Part shown: positions 1 to 10,139 of the stretch, one piece after another
Layout of the letters: the number at the start of each line of letters is the position of its first letter
Position numbering within the stretch: position 1 is the first letter of the stretch
Source of the DNA: Tritrichomonas musculus
Taxonomy: Eukaryota; Parabasalia; Tritrichomonadida; Tritrichomonadidae
Assembly: GCA_039105265.1 (NCBI GenBank)
Contig: JAPFFF010000010.1
Span: forward strand, 4,588,001 to 4,652,000
Length of the DNA: 64,000 nt
Reading direction: 5' to 3'
Position numbers and translations under genes: made by a program
Notes under the pieces: model-generated
The model's database searches: none
What the model saw: only the letters and a program-made list of their open reading frames with translations
Told to the model about the DNA's origin: nothing

Positions 1-1457
1 ACAGATGAAGGAATTGTGATTTGTGCTAGTGATGAACATCTATAGAAAGCATGATTTCCAATATAAGTTACAGATGATGGAATTGTGATTTGTGTCAGTG
101 AGGAACATCCATAGAAAGCACAATTTCCAATATCAGTTACAGATGATGGAATTGTTATTTGTGATAATGATGTACATCCCTTGAAAGCATAAAATCCAAT
201 AAAAGTCACCGAAGATGGAATTGTGATTTGTGTTAATGATGAACATTCATAGAAAAGAGATTCTTCGATAGTAGTTATTGATGAATGAATTGTGACATGT
301 GTCAGTGATCTACAATAAGAGAACGCACCTCTTACAATTGAAGTTACAGATGAAGGAATTGTGATTTGTATTAGTGATATACAATAAGAGAAAGCATAAG
401 ATCCAATTCTTTTAATGAATTGCGGAATTGTTACAGAAGTAATAGTTGGTTTAGCCCATAAAAGAGTATCAAATATTTTACCTTCTGAGTTTGATCTATA
501 AACGAGAAATGTATCTTCAAAATATTGAATTCTCTCTTCTTTATTTGATAAAATTACAATTTTGTCTAGTTTAGTACAAGAAAAAAATAAACTTTCACCA
601 ATTTTTTTTATTGATGATGGAATTGTGATTTTAGTTAGCGATGAACATCCAGAGAAAGCATTTATTCCAATAGAAGTTACAGATGATGGAATTACCATTT
701 GTGTCAATGATGAACATCCATTGAAAGTATCAAGTAGAATTGAGGTTACAGATGATGGAATTGTGATTTGTGCTAGTGATGAACATTTATAGAAAGCCCG
801 ATATCCAATTGAAGTTACAGATGATGGAATTACCATTTGTGTTAATGATGAACATTCAGCAAAAGTATTATCACCAATTGAAGTCACAGAAGATGGAATT
901 GTGATTTGTGTTAGCGATAAACATCCCTTGAAAGTACCATTTCCAATATAGGTTACAGATGATGGAATCGTGATTTGTGCTAGTGATGAACATTTATAGA
1001 AAGCATAATATCCAATTGAAGTTACAGATGATGTAATCGTGATTTGCGTTAGTGATGAACATTCAGAGAAAGCATAATCTCCAATTGAAGCTACAGATGA
1101 TGTAATCGTGATTTGCGTTAGTGATGAACATTCAGAGAAAGCATAATTTCCAATTGAAGCTACAGATGATGTAATCGTGATTTGCGTTAGTGATGAACAT
1201 TCAGAGAAAGCATAATCTCCAATTGAAGTTACAGATGATGGAATTGTGATTTGTGTTAGTGATGAACATTCAGCGAAAGCATAATTTCCAATTGAAGCTA
1301 CAGATGATGGAATTGCAATTTGTTTTATTTTTTGGTTTCCAGTAAATAAATCTTTATTTATTGATTGGAATTTTAATAACAAGTAAAAAATAACTTCGAC
1401 ATCATTATTTTCGGAAGCTAGTTGAATTGCAGTTTTATAAATATTAAGTAAAAATTA
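1..1457 (-). CDS. BspA-like LRR_5 repeat region, C-terminal part of a broken ankyrin/BspA gene, runs off window
   Basis: Read on the minus strand from about 1457, one frame stays open to the window edge. It starts with an ankyrin-like stretch (KTAIQLASENND, about 1400-1445), then from about 1335 about fifteen or more 23-residue repeats of the pattern LTQITIPSSVTSIGxxAFxxC. This is the LRR_5/BspA repeat of Treponema and trichomonad surface proteins, thought to mediate adhesion. Around 420-590 the repeats are replaced by a divergent stretch with no prolines of the repeat pattern, then resume. The N-terminal half of the same gene type lies directly upstream at 1561-2745, but an in-frame TAA at about 1458 and a run of unrelated sequence separate the two. 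The C-terminus is not in the window. Confidence 0.8.
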
Positions 1458-1600
1458 CGTTAAATTATATGAGAATGAATGTCATGAAAATGCTAAATAT
1501 TTAAAATATTATCAAAATATTCAATTAGAAAACACAATTAAATCATTTGAATATAAAATCTTATTCAATTTTGGCGGTTAAAATCATTTTTTCATTAAAA
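1458..1600. other. Non-homologous segment interrupting the ankyrin/BspA gene
   Basis: The intact paralogue joins the two flanking pieces without a gap, so roughly 100-150 bases here look inserted or scrambled. The segment has no GTATGT or ACTAACACACAG, so it is not a recognisable intron. On the plus strand it reads open from about 1450 to 1580 with reasonable-looking codons (ENECHENAKYLKYYQNIQ), so it may be a captured coding fragment, or this may be chance. Confidence 0.45.
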
Positions 1601-2745
1601 TATATTGATATAAGAATTATTTTCTTTTCAATTTCTCTTTCCTTCTCTTTCAACAAAAGTTCAAAAAGTTCTTTATAATTATAAAAATACAAATAGAAAA
1701 ATCCATGTTCTTTGATTGTGTCTGCTTGAAAATTTGAATGGTTATGATACTTTATACAATTAGAAAGAATTTCTTCTTTCGTTTGGGTTGATTCTATTTC
1801 TTGTTCTTGAATCAAATTGTTTTCAATGTATTCTGAGAAATCGTCGTGATGGCATTTGATTGATTCAATAAGACATCTTAAATAACTGTTTTCTTCTTCT
1901 ATATAATTAGGAGGATCAATTTTATTTGATTCCAGAAGATGAAAAAGTTCTACATTTCTTGAATGAATTGAATAAAGCCACAATGATGGCGTTAATTCAA
2001 CGTTATTCATTAACAAATATTGAAATATTTGAATTGATCCAAAAAATGCTGAATATTCAATAAGAGAGGTGTTCTTGTTCTCAATTAAAAATGAATTCGT
2101 CTCAAAAATTGATGGCTTGATTTCACTGGAAACTGAAATGTTATGGCGGTTTATATATGAAATGAACTCTTCAACAGAATCTTTTCGAATCTGTGAACAA
2201 ATGTATGAATCATTTTGGCCTTCTTGTCGTTTTCTTTCAAATTCATCAAAGATTGTTGGATCGTGTGCTAAAAGTTCTTCTTTAATTGATTTCATTTCTT
2301 CTTCGCCTTTATATGCTTTGAGCTCTGGGTAGAAAAAGTGACAATAACGGTTGCCGTTAGTTTCAATTTTGCTAACAATTTGTTCATAAATATCTTCTGA
2401 AATAGTGATGATATCGTTCTTAAACAAAAAAAGAACTATTAACTTGTTGCTTTCAAATATATGGAATATTTCTTCATTTGACAAGGTCTGTTTGATTTGC
2501 TCTTTATAATGTTGTAGTATTTTTTCGATCCTTTGGATGAAATTTACATCGCGGCGATGATGATCGCTAATTCTTTTGATTGTCAAAAGAAATTGTCGCA
2601 TTTCTTCGCGGTTTCCTTTAAAGCAAAAATTTTTCATATTCTCGCAGAATTGTGAAAAACTTGGTTGGCTTACTTCAGCTGATTCTTCTAAAAACTCCAG
2701 GATAGTATTATAGAGTTTTTTCTTATATTCAATATAGATTTCCAT
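1561..2745 (-). CDS. N-terminal half of ankyrin-like (DUF3447-type)/BspA gene
   Basis: 394 codons from ATG at 2745. The protein starts with a helical segment, then shows degenerate ankyrin-type helices with phrases such as SLIEYSAFFGSIQIFQYL and LTPSLWLYSIHSRNVELFHLL. It matches the first 400 residues of the intact gene at 30000-32648 almost domain for domain (shared IFETNSFL, SLIEYSAFFGS/TLIEYAVFYGS, SLWLYSIH/SLWLYAIH, IKCHH). In that paralogue the ankyrin part runs straight into LRR_5 repeats; here the frame stops at 1561 with about 100 bases before the ankyrin frame reappears. I infer one gene split by an insertion or by decay. Role is inferred only: a scaffold or surface protein of the trichomonad ankyrin/BspA family. 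Confidence 0.75.
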   Translation of the reverse strand: MEIYIEYKKKLYNTILEFLEESAEVSQPSFSQFCENMKNFCFKGNREEMRQFLLTIKRISDHHRRDVNFIQRIEKILQHYKEQIKQTLSNEEIFHIFESNKLIVLFLFKNDIITISEDIYEQIVSKIETNGNRYCHFFYPELKAYKGEEEMKSIKEELLAHDPTIFDEFERKRQEGQNDSYICSQIRKDSVEEFISYINRHNISVSSEIKPSIFETNSFLIENKNTSLIEYSAFFGSIQIFQYLLMNNVELTPSLWLYSIHSRNVELFHLLESNKIDPPNYIEEENSYLRCLIESIKCHHDDFSEYIENNLIQEQEIESTQTKEEILSNCIKYHNHSNFQADTIKEHGFFYLYFYNYKELFELLLKEKEREIEKKIILISIYFNEKMILTAKIE

Positions 2746-2810
2746 TGTTTCTTGATGGGGGAAAAAAAAAGTGAAATTTTATTCCTTCTCAAATATTAAG
2801 GGCAGAAATT

Positions 2811-3630
2811 GAGTCCCACAAAGAAGTCTCAGGTCGCCAATAAATGTATACATTTTCATATATATATAAGACTAACATAAAAACATTTATTTTTTATGAA
2901 TAAGCATAGGTTAACAAAGAACCTCATGTTTATCATGAAATTCAGAAAATTATGAATAACATAACTTTTTCAGAGAAATATTCATTTTTTCATGAAAACC
3001 TGAGATTTCCAAATAAACCTGAGATTTCCAAAATAAAATTTTGAATAGAAAATTTTATCTTATGATTCGAATTATGTAAACTATCAAGCAATATATAAAA
3101 ATACAAATATTGCATTTGATCTCTTTACAAGATTCTCTTAAAGCATAAAAAAGCATTTATTATATGATATCATTATTCATTTACTTAAAAAATCATACAA
3201 AAATATAAAAAAGCAATAATTAAAAGTTTATAATGTCAGCTAAAGCAAATAAATAATGATAAAATGATTTTGGAGCCAAAAATGTTGATGATTATAAAAA
3301 AATGTACGTTTTAATCGAACTTTTTCATAATAAATAAACCATTCAATTTATTTTGGAAACCTCAGGTTTATTTGGAAATCTAAGGTTTATCATAGAAATC
3401 TACAATTTTTTATATAAATCTAATATATTCGTATATAATTGAAGTAATCAGTAAACCTTATGTTCATGAGATACCTTAGGTTATTTTGAAAATGTAATTA
3501 TTTCTACGTAAACCTTGTATTATCCACAAAAAAAAGAGGTTTATTGAGAAAGTTAGGTTTATTGTAAATGTATAAATATCCATAAATAACCTATGCTTTC
3601 CGGGCCATCTGAGACTTCTTTGTGGGACTC
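2811..3630. mobile_element. Non-autonomous inverted-repeat element, about 820 bp
   Basis: A 21-base sequence beginning GAGTCCCACAAAGAAG at 2811-2831 is repeated perfectly in inverted orientation at 3610-3630. The interior has no coding frame. It holds several dispersed copies of the phrases AACCTGAGATTTCC and GGAAACCTCAGGTTTATTTGG in both orientations, so much of it could fold back on itself. This is the layout of a MITE or foldback element mobilised in trans. I see no convincing target-site duplication directly outside the repeats. Superfamily is unknown. Confidence 0.65.
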
Positions 3631-3860
3631 TAATAAAATTTCTCATTTTTTCATTTCATATTTAGTTTTTTTTAATATATATATATATTTAAAACTAAAA
3701 TTGTGAGTTCAATGTGTTTTTTTGTGAGATAATGATAATATGTTTTATTAAAAATAGGTAAAATTATGCCAGAGAAACATATTCATCAAAAAATAAAATG
3801 AAAAAATATAAATATATGATGTCACTGATGCAGATGAATGAGTTTTGTTGTATGATACAA

Positions 3861-3899
<39 letters not shown>

Positions 3900-4309
3900 C
3901 ACCAATTCTAATTTCATTAAAGTTGTATTCAAAATGCTTGGGACAACATTCAATTTTTTTCAATGTTTCTCTGAAAATCTTGCATTCTACTTGGGACTTT
4001 TTGACCTTTAAAATGAGTAATTTTGACCTTTACGTATTGAAAAAGTTTGCCCCAGGCCTTTTGAATCTTACTTTGTTTATCAGATTTAATCCACCTTTTA
4101 AATATTGAAAATATTCTTATTGATGAAATACAATTCAAGAACTGATAAGTTTCATATGAAACCTTGTTTAAACGTTATTTTAAACTCAATAAAATAATTA
4201 TTTGTTAATATATTGAAAAAGTTCTCACTTTTTTCGTGGTACTTAAAATCAATGATCTTACCATCAGAATTCAATAAATATAAGTATTTAATAATTTAAA
4301 ATCGTAATT
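3631..4309. other. AT-rich spacer with a 35-T tract
   Basis: No supportable gene. The main feature is an uninterrupted run of 35 T at 3865-3899. Short frames here are artefacts of that run. A slightly richer stretch (CCCCAGGCC) lies near 4050. Confidence 0.6.
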
Positions 4310-5045
4310 TTATTCATTAAGATATTCAATATAATCTAATAATTCTTCTTCGTCAATATCTTCATTAAAAGCATATGACTTGTAATTAGTTGACAATTCT
4401 TCATAAATTTCACCAAATGAAAGTCTTTCTGACGGATCTTCATTCCAACATTTTGAAATAAGATTTTCCATTGGTTTTGTAAAATCAGCTGTGAAACTAG
4501 GACGTTCACCATTCAATACTTTTTCTCTCAATTGAATCAAAATCGATTAATTTTGGATAAAAATAATCATCGAGAACAACGATTTCTGGCTTTAAATCTC
4601 GATAAATGATGCCTTGTTCATGCAAATATTTAAGTGAATGTGCAATTCCTATTAAAACAATGATTCTTTTGGTGAAATTCCAATAATACGGTAATATTGA
4701 CCTCCGTTCTAAGTTTATCATTTTATATAATGAGCCATTTTGGCAATAATCAATGAGCATCGATGGTTGAAATTGATCGGGATTTGTTAATGAGACAAAA
4801 TTAATTCCATAAAATTTGCAAATCGCTGGATGATTAACTTTTTGATGAATAGATATTTCAATCATCAAACTTTTTTGAAAATTTGCATCATTTTTATTAA
4901 ATGTTGTGAATATTTTTAATGCATATTTTTTGTGATCATTTTTGTTCTCAACTAAGTAAACCGATGCAAATGCTCCTCTTTCAATTTGAGTAATTACTTT
5001 AAAATCTTGGTTATCAAAAAAAGCATCTTGAATTGTAAAGCTCAT
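4310..5045 (-). pseudogene. Protein kinase remnant lacking the activation segment
   Basis: The first frame (5045 down to 4506) carries a kinase N-lobe with GAFASVYLV glycine loop and YALKIF lysine, then a catalytic loop YRDLKPEI and LIDFD in place of DFG. It stops shortly after. A second frame (4540 down to 4310) continues with the end of a C-lobe (LISKCWNEDPSERLSFGEIY, the TKL-like pattern). The expected activation loop, APE and helix F, some 60-80 residues, are absent and the frames differ by one base. A deletion plus frameshift would explain it. The splice motifs that would mark an intron are absent. Likely a dead TKL-type kinase copy, a family that is very large in trichomonads. Confidence 0.75.
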
Positions 5046-5678
5046 TGAACAAAAAACTTGATTAGCTATTTAACCTCTCAAATATTCAATTTGTTCAAAT
5101 TATTTGATTGACTATATATTTATTATCTTTTCTTTTTTTTCCCTATTAATAGCATATTAATTAAATATAAAAACAATAAAAAAATTAATGATTATTAAAG
5201 CGTTTTCTAAATGGAAATATATTTTTAATTTTGAGATAATTAAGGATTTCAAAAAGCTCCATTCTTAAAATAGAATGAATGATATAGTCTCAGAAAAGAA
5301 AAACCCTAACCAAATAAAACATTCCATAATTTAACACGATGCTGATGATTATATTTTATTTCAATTCAAATCAGGCCCAACTAGTTATTATTATACTCAT
5401 TTATCAATATATTCTAGGCTTATTCGCAATGAATATAAATTTATAGTTTTCAAAAACAAAATGATATAAATATTGATAATATAATTGTTTTCTTTCATCT
5501 TATTCAAGAAGAATTAATTATCATCCAACATTTACAATACGAGCAATTCAGGATTCAAAGTTATATATAAAAGTTTGTTCATTAAATTAATGTTGGCAAT
5601 TGATTTTATCCTACTAAACATATAAATATTTTTGAATTTTTTAAAGACTTTTATTGAATTTCTTTTTTCGTTTTTGTT
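5046..5678. other. AT-rich intergenic region
   Basis: Spacer between the 3' end of the LRR gene and the start of the kinase remnant. I see no gene, strong repeat or structured element in it. Confidence 0.5.
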
Positions 5679-6746
5679 TTACCTTCTTGATATTGATGGA
5701 CTATTTGGAAATGAAGATGAGGAAACATTAGCCTTTGTACTTACATTTGTTATTGACAAGCAATCTTCAAAAGCATTTTCATTGATTGTTATGCTAGAAG
5801 AAAGAATTGTTACTTGCTTCAATGATCTGCATGAAATAAATGCAAATGAATCAATTTCTGTGACTAATGATGGAATCTCGATTTGTGTCAGCGAGTTACA
5901 ACTACCAAAAGACATTGCATATATTTTTTTGATTGATGAAGAAAGAGAAACATTTTTGAGTGAAGTACATTTAAAGAAAGCTTCTTCATCGATTTTGACA
6001 ACTGAGTTTGGAATTGTTACTTTTTCTAAAGATGCACATTCCATAAACGAACCTTTACAAATTTCTATGACAGAAGAAGGAATGTTTACTTCAACAAGGC
6101 ATGAACCCTTAAAAAAGAAATCATCTATTTTAGTCATGCTACTTGGAATGGAAACATATTTGATATATTTAACAGATGTTTTAATCTTTTTAAGCATCGA
6201 GTCCGTTTTCTCTTTATGTTCTCTTTTGATTTTTTTGAGTTCACCAATGAAATTATATTCTTGAATATTAAATTTTACATTCAACAGTTCTGTTATTTCT
6301 TTATATTTATTGTCTTCAGTTTGCTTATTTAAATCAATTTTTTCTATTATTTGTTGAATGTTTGAATTGATTCGGCTGATATCAGGATTGTTGTTTATAC
6401 TTTCTTTGATTCTATTGATTTCGTTTTGAATTTCTTCATTTTTTCTATTTATTTCTGTGATATTTGCCTGTTTTTGGCTTTTATCTCTTTGAAATTCTTC
6501 ATTATTTGAATTGATCTGATTTAGTATATTATTATTATTTTGTTCAATATTTCTTTCAATTTGAGTATTTCTTAACCTTATTTGCCCTATTTCATTCATT
6601 GCTTCTTGTGAGTTGGTCTTGATTAAGGTAATTTCATTTCTAATATCAATTTCATTTTGCCTTATCATTTCCTTTATTTGCTCGATTTTTTGGTTAAACT
6701 CCTTTTCTAATTCATATTTTAAGGAGAGAACTCTTTCTTCCAGCAT
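5679..6746 (-). CDS. Coiled-coil protein with C-terminal BspA-like LRR_5 repeats
   Basis: About 355 residues from ATG at 6746; the frame extends upstream to 6776 only by a GTG, so the ATG is preferred. Residues 1 to about 190 are strongly helical and heptad-like, rich in E, Q, N, I and K, predicted coiled coil. From about 210 there are six or so LRR_5 units (IPSSMTKIDDFFF, VEVNIPSSVIEICKGSF, LEKVTIPNSVVKIDEEAF). There is no signal peptide or membrane segment, so it is probably intracellular, unlike the surface BspA proteins. A coiled coil placed before LRR_5 suggests an oligomeric scaffold; the function is unknown. The gene looks intact. Confidence 0.8.
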   Translation of the reverse strand: MLEERVLSLKYELEKEFNQKIEQIKEMIRQNEIDIRNEITLIKTNSQEAMNEIGQIRLRNTQIERNIEQNNNNILNQINSNNEEFQRDKSQKQANITEINRKNEEIQNEINRIKESINNNPDISRINSNIQQIIEKIDLNKQTEDNKYKEITELLNVKFNIQEYNFIGELKKIKREHKEKTDSMLKKIKTSVKYIKYVSIPSSMTKIDDFFFKGSCLVEVNIPSSVIEICKGSFMECASLEKVTIPNSVVKIDEEAFFKCTSLKNVSLSSSIKKIYAMSFGSCNSLTQIEIPSLVTEIDSFAFISCRSLKQVTILSSSITINENAFEDCLSITNVSTKANVSSSSFPNSPSISRR

Positions 6747-6928
6747 TAGAAAATAAAATTTTTTAACAATTTCCACGTTTCATTACATTTGGAAAAAGTG
6801 GATAATTTTGGAAATAATTTCAAATGCTCACATAAGCAAATTATTTACCACTTTGATAATAAAACTATGAGAAAGAAAAAGATGGAAATTTTAACTTTTA
6901 TCATGTGATGTGAGATCAAATTTTGTTT

Positions 6929-7399
6929 ATGATCTACGACGATGATGTACCACAAGAGTTTATTGATCCATTTACAAATAAAATCATGAATGATCCAGTA
7001 TTGATGAATGACGACAAAACTTATGAAAGAGAAGAAATTCTCAAATATTTGAGAATATCAAAAAAGTCACCTTTCACAGGTCAAGAATTGTCAATCAATC
7101 AAATGACTCCAAATTACCAGCTGAAAAACAGGATTTATCAATACCGAAATGGTCTCCAATCGAAATCTATTATCGTTAAAATTATCAATATTTCAGGTCA
7201 AAAACTCAAAATTTCCATTGATGACCATAACAGTATTTCGAATTTGAAATCTTTGATACAAGTCAAAAATGGAATGGATACCAAATTTCAAAAATTGATG
7301 TATGGACCAAAGCAATTAACAAATGAAAAAAGGTTAATTGATTATGGAATAGGAAACAAAGCAAAAATTTTTTTAATATTTAGAGGAACTAGTGGATAA
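6929..7399 (+). CDS. U-box E3 ligase with C-terminal ubiquitin-like domain
   Basis: 156 residues from ATG at 6929. Residues about 7-72 are a U-box: PQEFIDPFTNKIMNDPVLM, then TYEREEILKYL and SPFTGQEL, the zinc-free RING-like fold that recruits E2 enzymes. Residues about 78-156 look like ubiquitin: VKIINISGQKLKISIDDHN..., a central helix region, KLMYGPKQLTNEKRLIDYGI (compare ubiquitin's IFAGKQLEDGRTLSDYNI) and a C-terminal tail FRGTSG. The tail resembles LRLRGG but lacks the terminal di-glycine. A U-box followed by a UBL, with nothing else, is compact and unusual; the known opposite order (UBL first, U-box last) occurs in other ligases. Predicted cytosolic ubiquitylation factor. Intact. Confidence 0.8.
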   Translation: MIYDDDVPQEFIDPFTNKIMNDPVLMNDDKTYEREEILKYLRISKKSPFTGQELSINQMTPNYQLKNRIYQYRNGLQSKSIIVKIINISGQKLKISIDDHNSISNLKSLIQVKNGMDTKFQKLMYGPKQLTNEKRLIDYGIGNKAKIFLIFRGTSG

Positions 7400-7745
7400 G
7401 ATTGAATAAAATAATTACATTCTGAAAATGATAAAATTATTTTATGAAAAGCATAATATTATTTAAAATGTATGCTTTGTAATGAAATCTTGTATATTTT
7501 GTAATGTGTAAATTGCATTTGATTTTGGAAATTGTGGTAAATTTTAATATTATATCATGGGGATCTTCATCAATTTCAGATATTGAAAAATATTGTTCGA
7601 TGAATGATATTTTTGATCTATTTAATGACAAAGTAAAAATACGTACACTTAATCGTATGCGAAAATAAAATAAAATAAAAAAAAAAAACGATCAATTACT
7701 CATTAAATTTTACCTTAACTGTTCTATCAAATAATCTTTGGAAAA
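7400..7745. other. AT-rich intergenic region
   Basis: Spacer with an A-rich run at 7675-7688. No supportable gene or repeat. Confidence 0.5.
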
Positions 7746-8746
7746 ATGAATAAAATTAAGATCACACCTTATTTAGCATTTCTCTTTTTATGTATTGCAT
7801 ATGGTTCGTCATCAGCACTTGTTGTTGTAATCAGAAAAAAAGTCGATCCTTTGATTCTCAGTAGTGTTCGAATGTTTTTTGGATTTTTAACCTCATTATT
7901 AATTTTTCTATACAAAACTCTCAGTGACCACAAATATTCTCGCCACATTCGTCAATCAATAGCATCTCATTCAACAAATTTTCGAAAAGGTATATTATGC
8001 GGCGTGATTAACTACGGATTTCCATATTCGCTTGTTGCAATATCACAAAGATCTGTTTCAACGATAGCTGTACAAATATCTCAGCCTTTTGTCCCAATTT
8101 TTTCCTTAATTGGAGGGCATTTTTTAACAATTGAAAAATGCAGTATTCAAAAATTTTCTTTTCAATTTATTTCTGTTATTGGAACGGTTTTATCATCAAT
8201 TCCAGCATTTTTGCATTCAGAAATAAAGGAATCAAGTTTCATCATTGACTATTTTTTATTGTTAATTTCAACGGTTTCTTTCGGTTTTGGAGCGGTTTTT
8301 TTGAAATATTTTCAATCAAAAGCCGATCAAATTCTTTTGTGTGTCTTTCAATTGTTTGGTGCGTTTTTGTATTCAATTTTATATGGATTTTTTTCAATGG
8401 GCCCAAAACAGTTTATTTCAAAATTGAAAGAAATTGAATATGATTCACTTTTTGAGATGTTTATTTTGGGCGTTTTTTATACTTGTTTCACGTCTCATTG
8501 CGTCGTGTACACAATGAAGAATCTTGGAATGGTTGCAGCGAATTACACAAAGTTGGACAAATTATTATTGGCATTCTTATCGGTGTCACTTTTCTTGGTG
8601 AATGGGATGAATACTCAGCATTTGACATCTTTATAAGCATTGTTGGATTGGTTGTTCTTTTCATATCTATTGTTTTTGGAATGAAAAACGAAACAAAAAC
8701 AAGCAAAGAAGAAGAAGGAGCAGATCCATTATTGCAGAAAATCTAG
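7746..8746 (+). pseudogene. EamA/DMT-family membrane transporter with one frameshift
   Basis: From ATG 7746 the protein shows the drug/metabolite transporter pattern: about ten hydrophobic segments in two halves, starting ITPYLAFLFLCIAYGSSSAL and with the motif ISQPFVPIFSLIGGHF at the end of the first EamA repeat. The second half continues to ...MVAANYTKLD, then the frame loses sense. The next frame continues with the expected ending GQIIIGILIGVTFLGEWDEY...IVGLVVLFISIVFG and a polar tail. The switch lies at about 8550-8560. A single-base indel, real or a sequencing error, is enough. Plasma-membrane or endomembrane solute carrier; substrate unknown. Confidence 0.8.
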
Positions 8747-9233
8747 CATAAACTTATTTTTCCAAACATCATGACTAATGCTTACTGTTAAAGTGGATCA
8801 AAATATATTCCTAAAGAGACTTTGCTTCAAGTTTACAATTATTTTTATATCACATTTCATATCTGATGATATCAGATCATCAATGGTCTATATGCCAGAT
8901 TTTCAAACAGATTATAGAATATTTGAAAAGAAAAAATGACACTTTTGATATCGATTCTCAAAATAACAAGCCAGCATTCAAAAACCAAAGTAATAAGTTT
9001 TACTAAGTAGTTCTTCTATATGAGGTAGTGCAACATTAGTTTGAACACCTACATCCCAAAGGTCTTCAGTTTGAACACCTATCTCTTTATATTCATAGGA
9101 AATAAAATGACACTCTGTCACTATATATACATTTCTTCTTCTTCTTGATGTTCCTTATAGTTTTGATACAAGTCTAATCGCTTTTTTTCTTTCGGAACTT
9201 GATAATGTTTTTTTCTTTGTCATCAAGAGGATA
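8747..9233. other. Intergenic region with short duplicated phrases
   Basis: No intact gene. Contains AGTTTGAACACCTA twice, about 32 bases apart near 9030-9085, and TGATATCGATTCTCAAAATA near 8952, a phrase that recurs near 58617. A stretch at about 8850-8990 reads like degraded coding sequence but I cannot name it. Confidence 0.4.
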
Positions 9234-9838
9234 ATGACGAGGTCAATTATTATCGATTTTTCAGCAACAGGTAATATACAAGCGAAATATTATGATGTAC
9301 CTAGTCAAAATAATAACAAAGATTGTGGAGTTATTATTAATATTTCGCTTGTAAACTTACCAACTGGTAATATTATGGAAGCAGTTCGTACCTTTTTGCA
9401 TGAAGGAGATGGTAAGTTTAGACAACGCGATATACCAGATATTAGAAAGAGGATACTTCGAGAACTTCAAAACAATACATTAGAAACAGGTGTTTCTCAT
9501 AAATAATGACTTTTTATCAACTCGAAATGGAATTACCACCAAGTGTTAAAACTCTATATCCTAATCGAGATAATATTTTTCTTGAAAACAAAAATAATGT
9601 TGCCAGTGAAAAAGAAATTAAAATTAATATATCATTCAATGTTAATAATACTCCTACGTATGAATATCAATGTGAACCAACTAAAATCTGGTTAAACAAT
9701 CATGAATTTCCCATTACTAAGTGTAGCAATTTCATAGTCAATCCAACATCTAATTTCATATTGATTGGTAGGTCATTCTTTTCATCAAATGGTATCTTAA
9801 CTGAAGATAATACCAAGAATGAAATACATTCATTATGA
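9234..9838 (+). mobile_element. Mobile-element fossil: Ulp1/adenain-like cysteine protease fragment plus a second reading frame
   Basis: The first part has the signature of the C-terminal half of a C48/adenain-type cysteine protease: a DCGV motif with the catalytic cysteine, then a helix and a RQRDIPDIRKRIL tail. The second part has no clear family; its end ILIGRSFF is faintly like the end of a retropepsin fold, which I would not rely on. Such proteases occur in Polintons/Mavericks, in some Mutator-like elements and in host SUMO proteases. As neither end of a larger element is visible, the family stays open. I treat it as a partial fossil of unknown age; only the protease part and an unassigned partner are visible. 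Confidence 0.5.
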
Positions 9839-9864
9839 GGAGGTAGGTACGAGATTCTCGAGGT

Positions 9865-9938
9865 AGGTACCTAAGACGTTTCATAGATGGTAGTCAGTGG
9901 GGTGGTACCTGTGCCGTTTCATAGATGGTGGGCAGTAG
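9865..9938. repeat. Two tandem copies of a 39-bp GC-richer unit
   Basis: The phrase GGTACCT...GTTTCATAGATGGT occurs at 9865 and again at 9904, about 85% alike. A shorter duplicated GAGGTAGGTAC precedes them (9838-9870). The base composition differs sharply from the AT-rich surroundings and fits the edge of the neighbouring mobile-element fossil. Confidence 0.6.
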
Positions 9939-10002
9939 TGAGAACCATCTTGGAGAAAAAATATTTTTTATTTTTTTTTCCCTTTTTTTTCATTTTTTTT
10001 TT

Positions 10003-10072
10003 ATCACGAGTTCGAATTGACGTTGTGGGCGACAGCCCCTACGGAAACCGACTCGTATATACTACTGTTAAT
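10003..10072. ncRNA. Small structured repeat, type B copy 1
   Basis: A GC-rich island directly after a T-rich run. A 6-bp stem ACGAGT/ACTCGT (10006-10011 with 10051-10056) encloses about 39 bases containing TTGACG, GGGCGA and TACGGAAACC, and is followed by ATATACTAC. Copy 2 at 40456-40530 has the same order of phrases with a different but also complementary stem. On the minus strand the island is followed by a poly(A)-like run, as in a retroposed SINE, and the phrase AATTCGAACTC resembles a Pol III B box. Function unproven. Confidence 0.4.
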
Positions 10073-10139
10073 GTAACTCAGCTTGGTATTGAACTCTTTT
10101 GCCGTATAGTAATAAATATCTTAAACTTGAATAGTTAAC

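Noticed and set aside
562-792. Small plus-strand frames inside LRR_5 genes (also 31445-32395)
   Set aside because: Antisense shadows of the 23-residue repeats.
1440-1600. Intron in the ankyrin/BspA gene
   Set aside because: No GTATGT or ACTAACACACAG on either strand and the splice would not restore the expected join.
3748-4138. Frames across the 35-T tract
   Set aside because: Created by the homopolymer (poly-Lys or poly-Phe); no domain.
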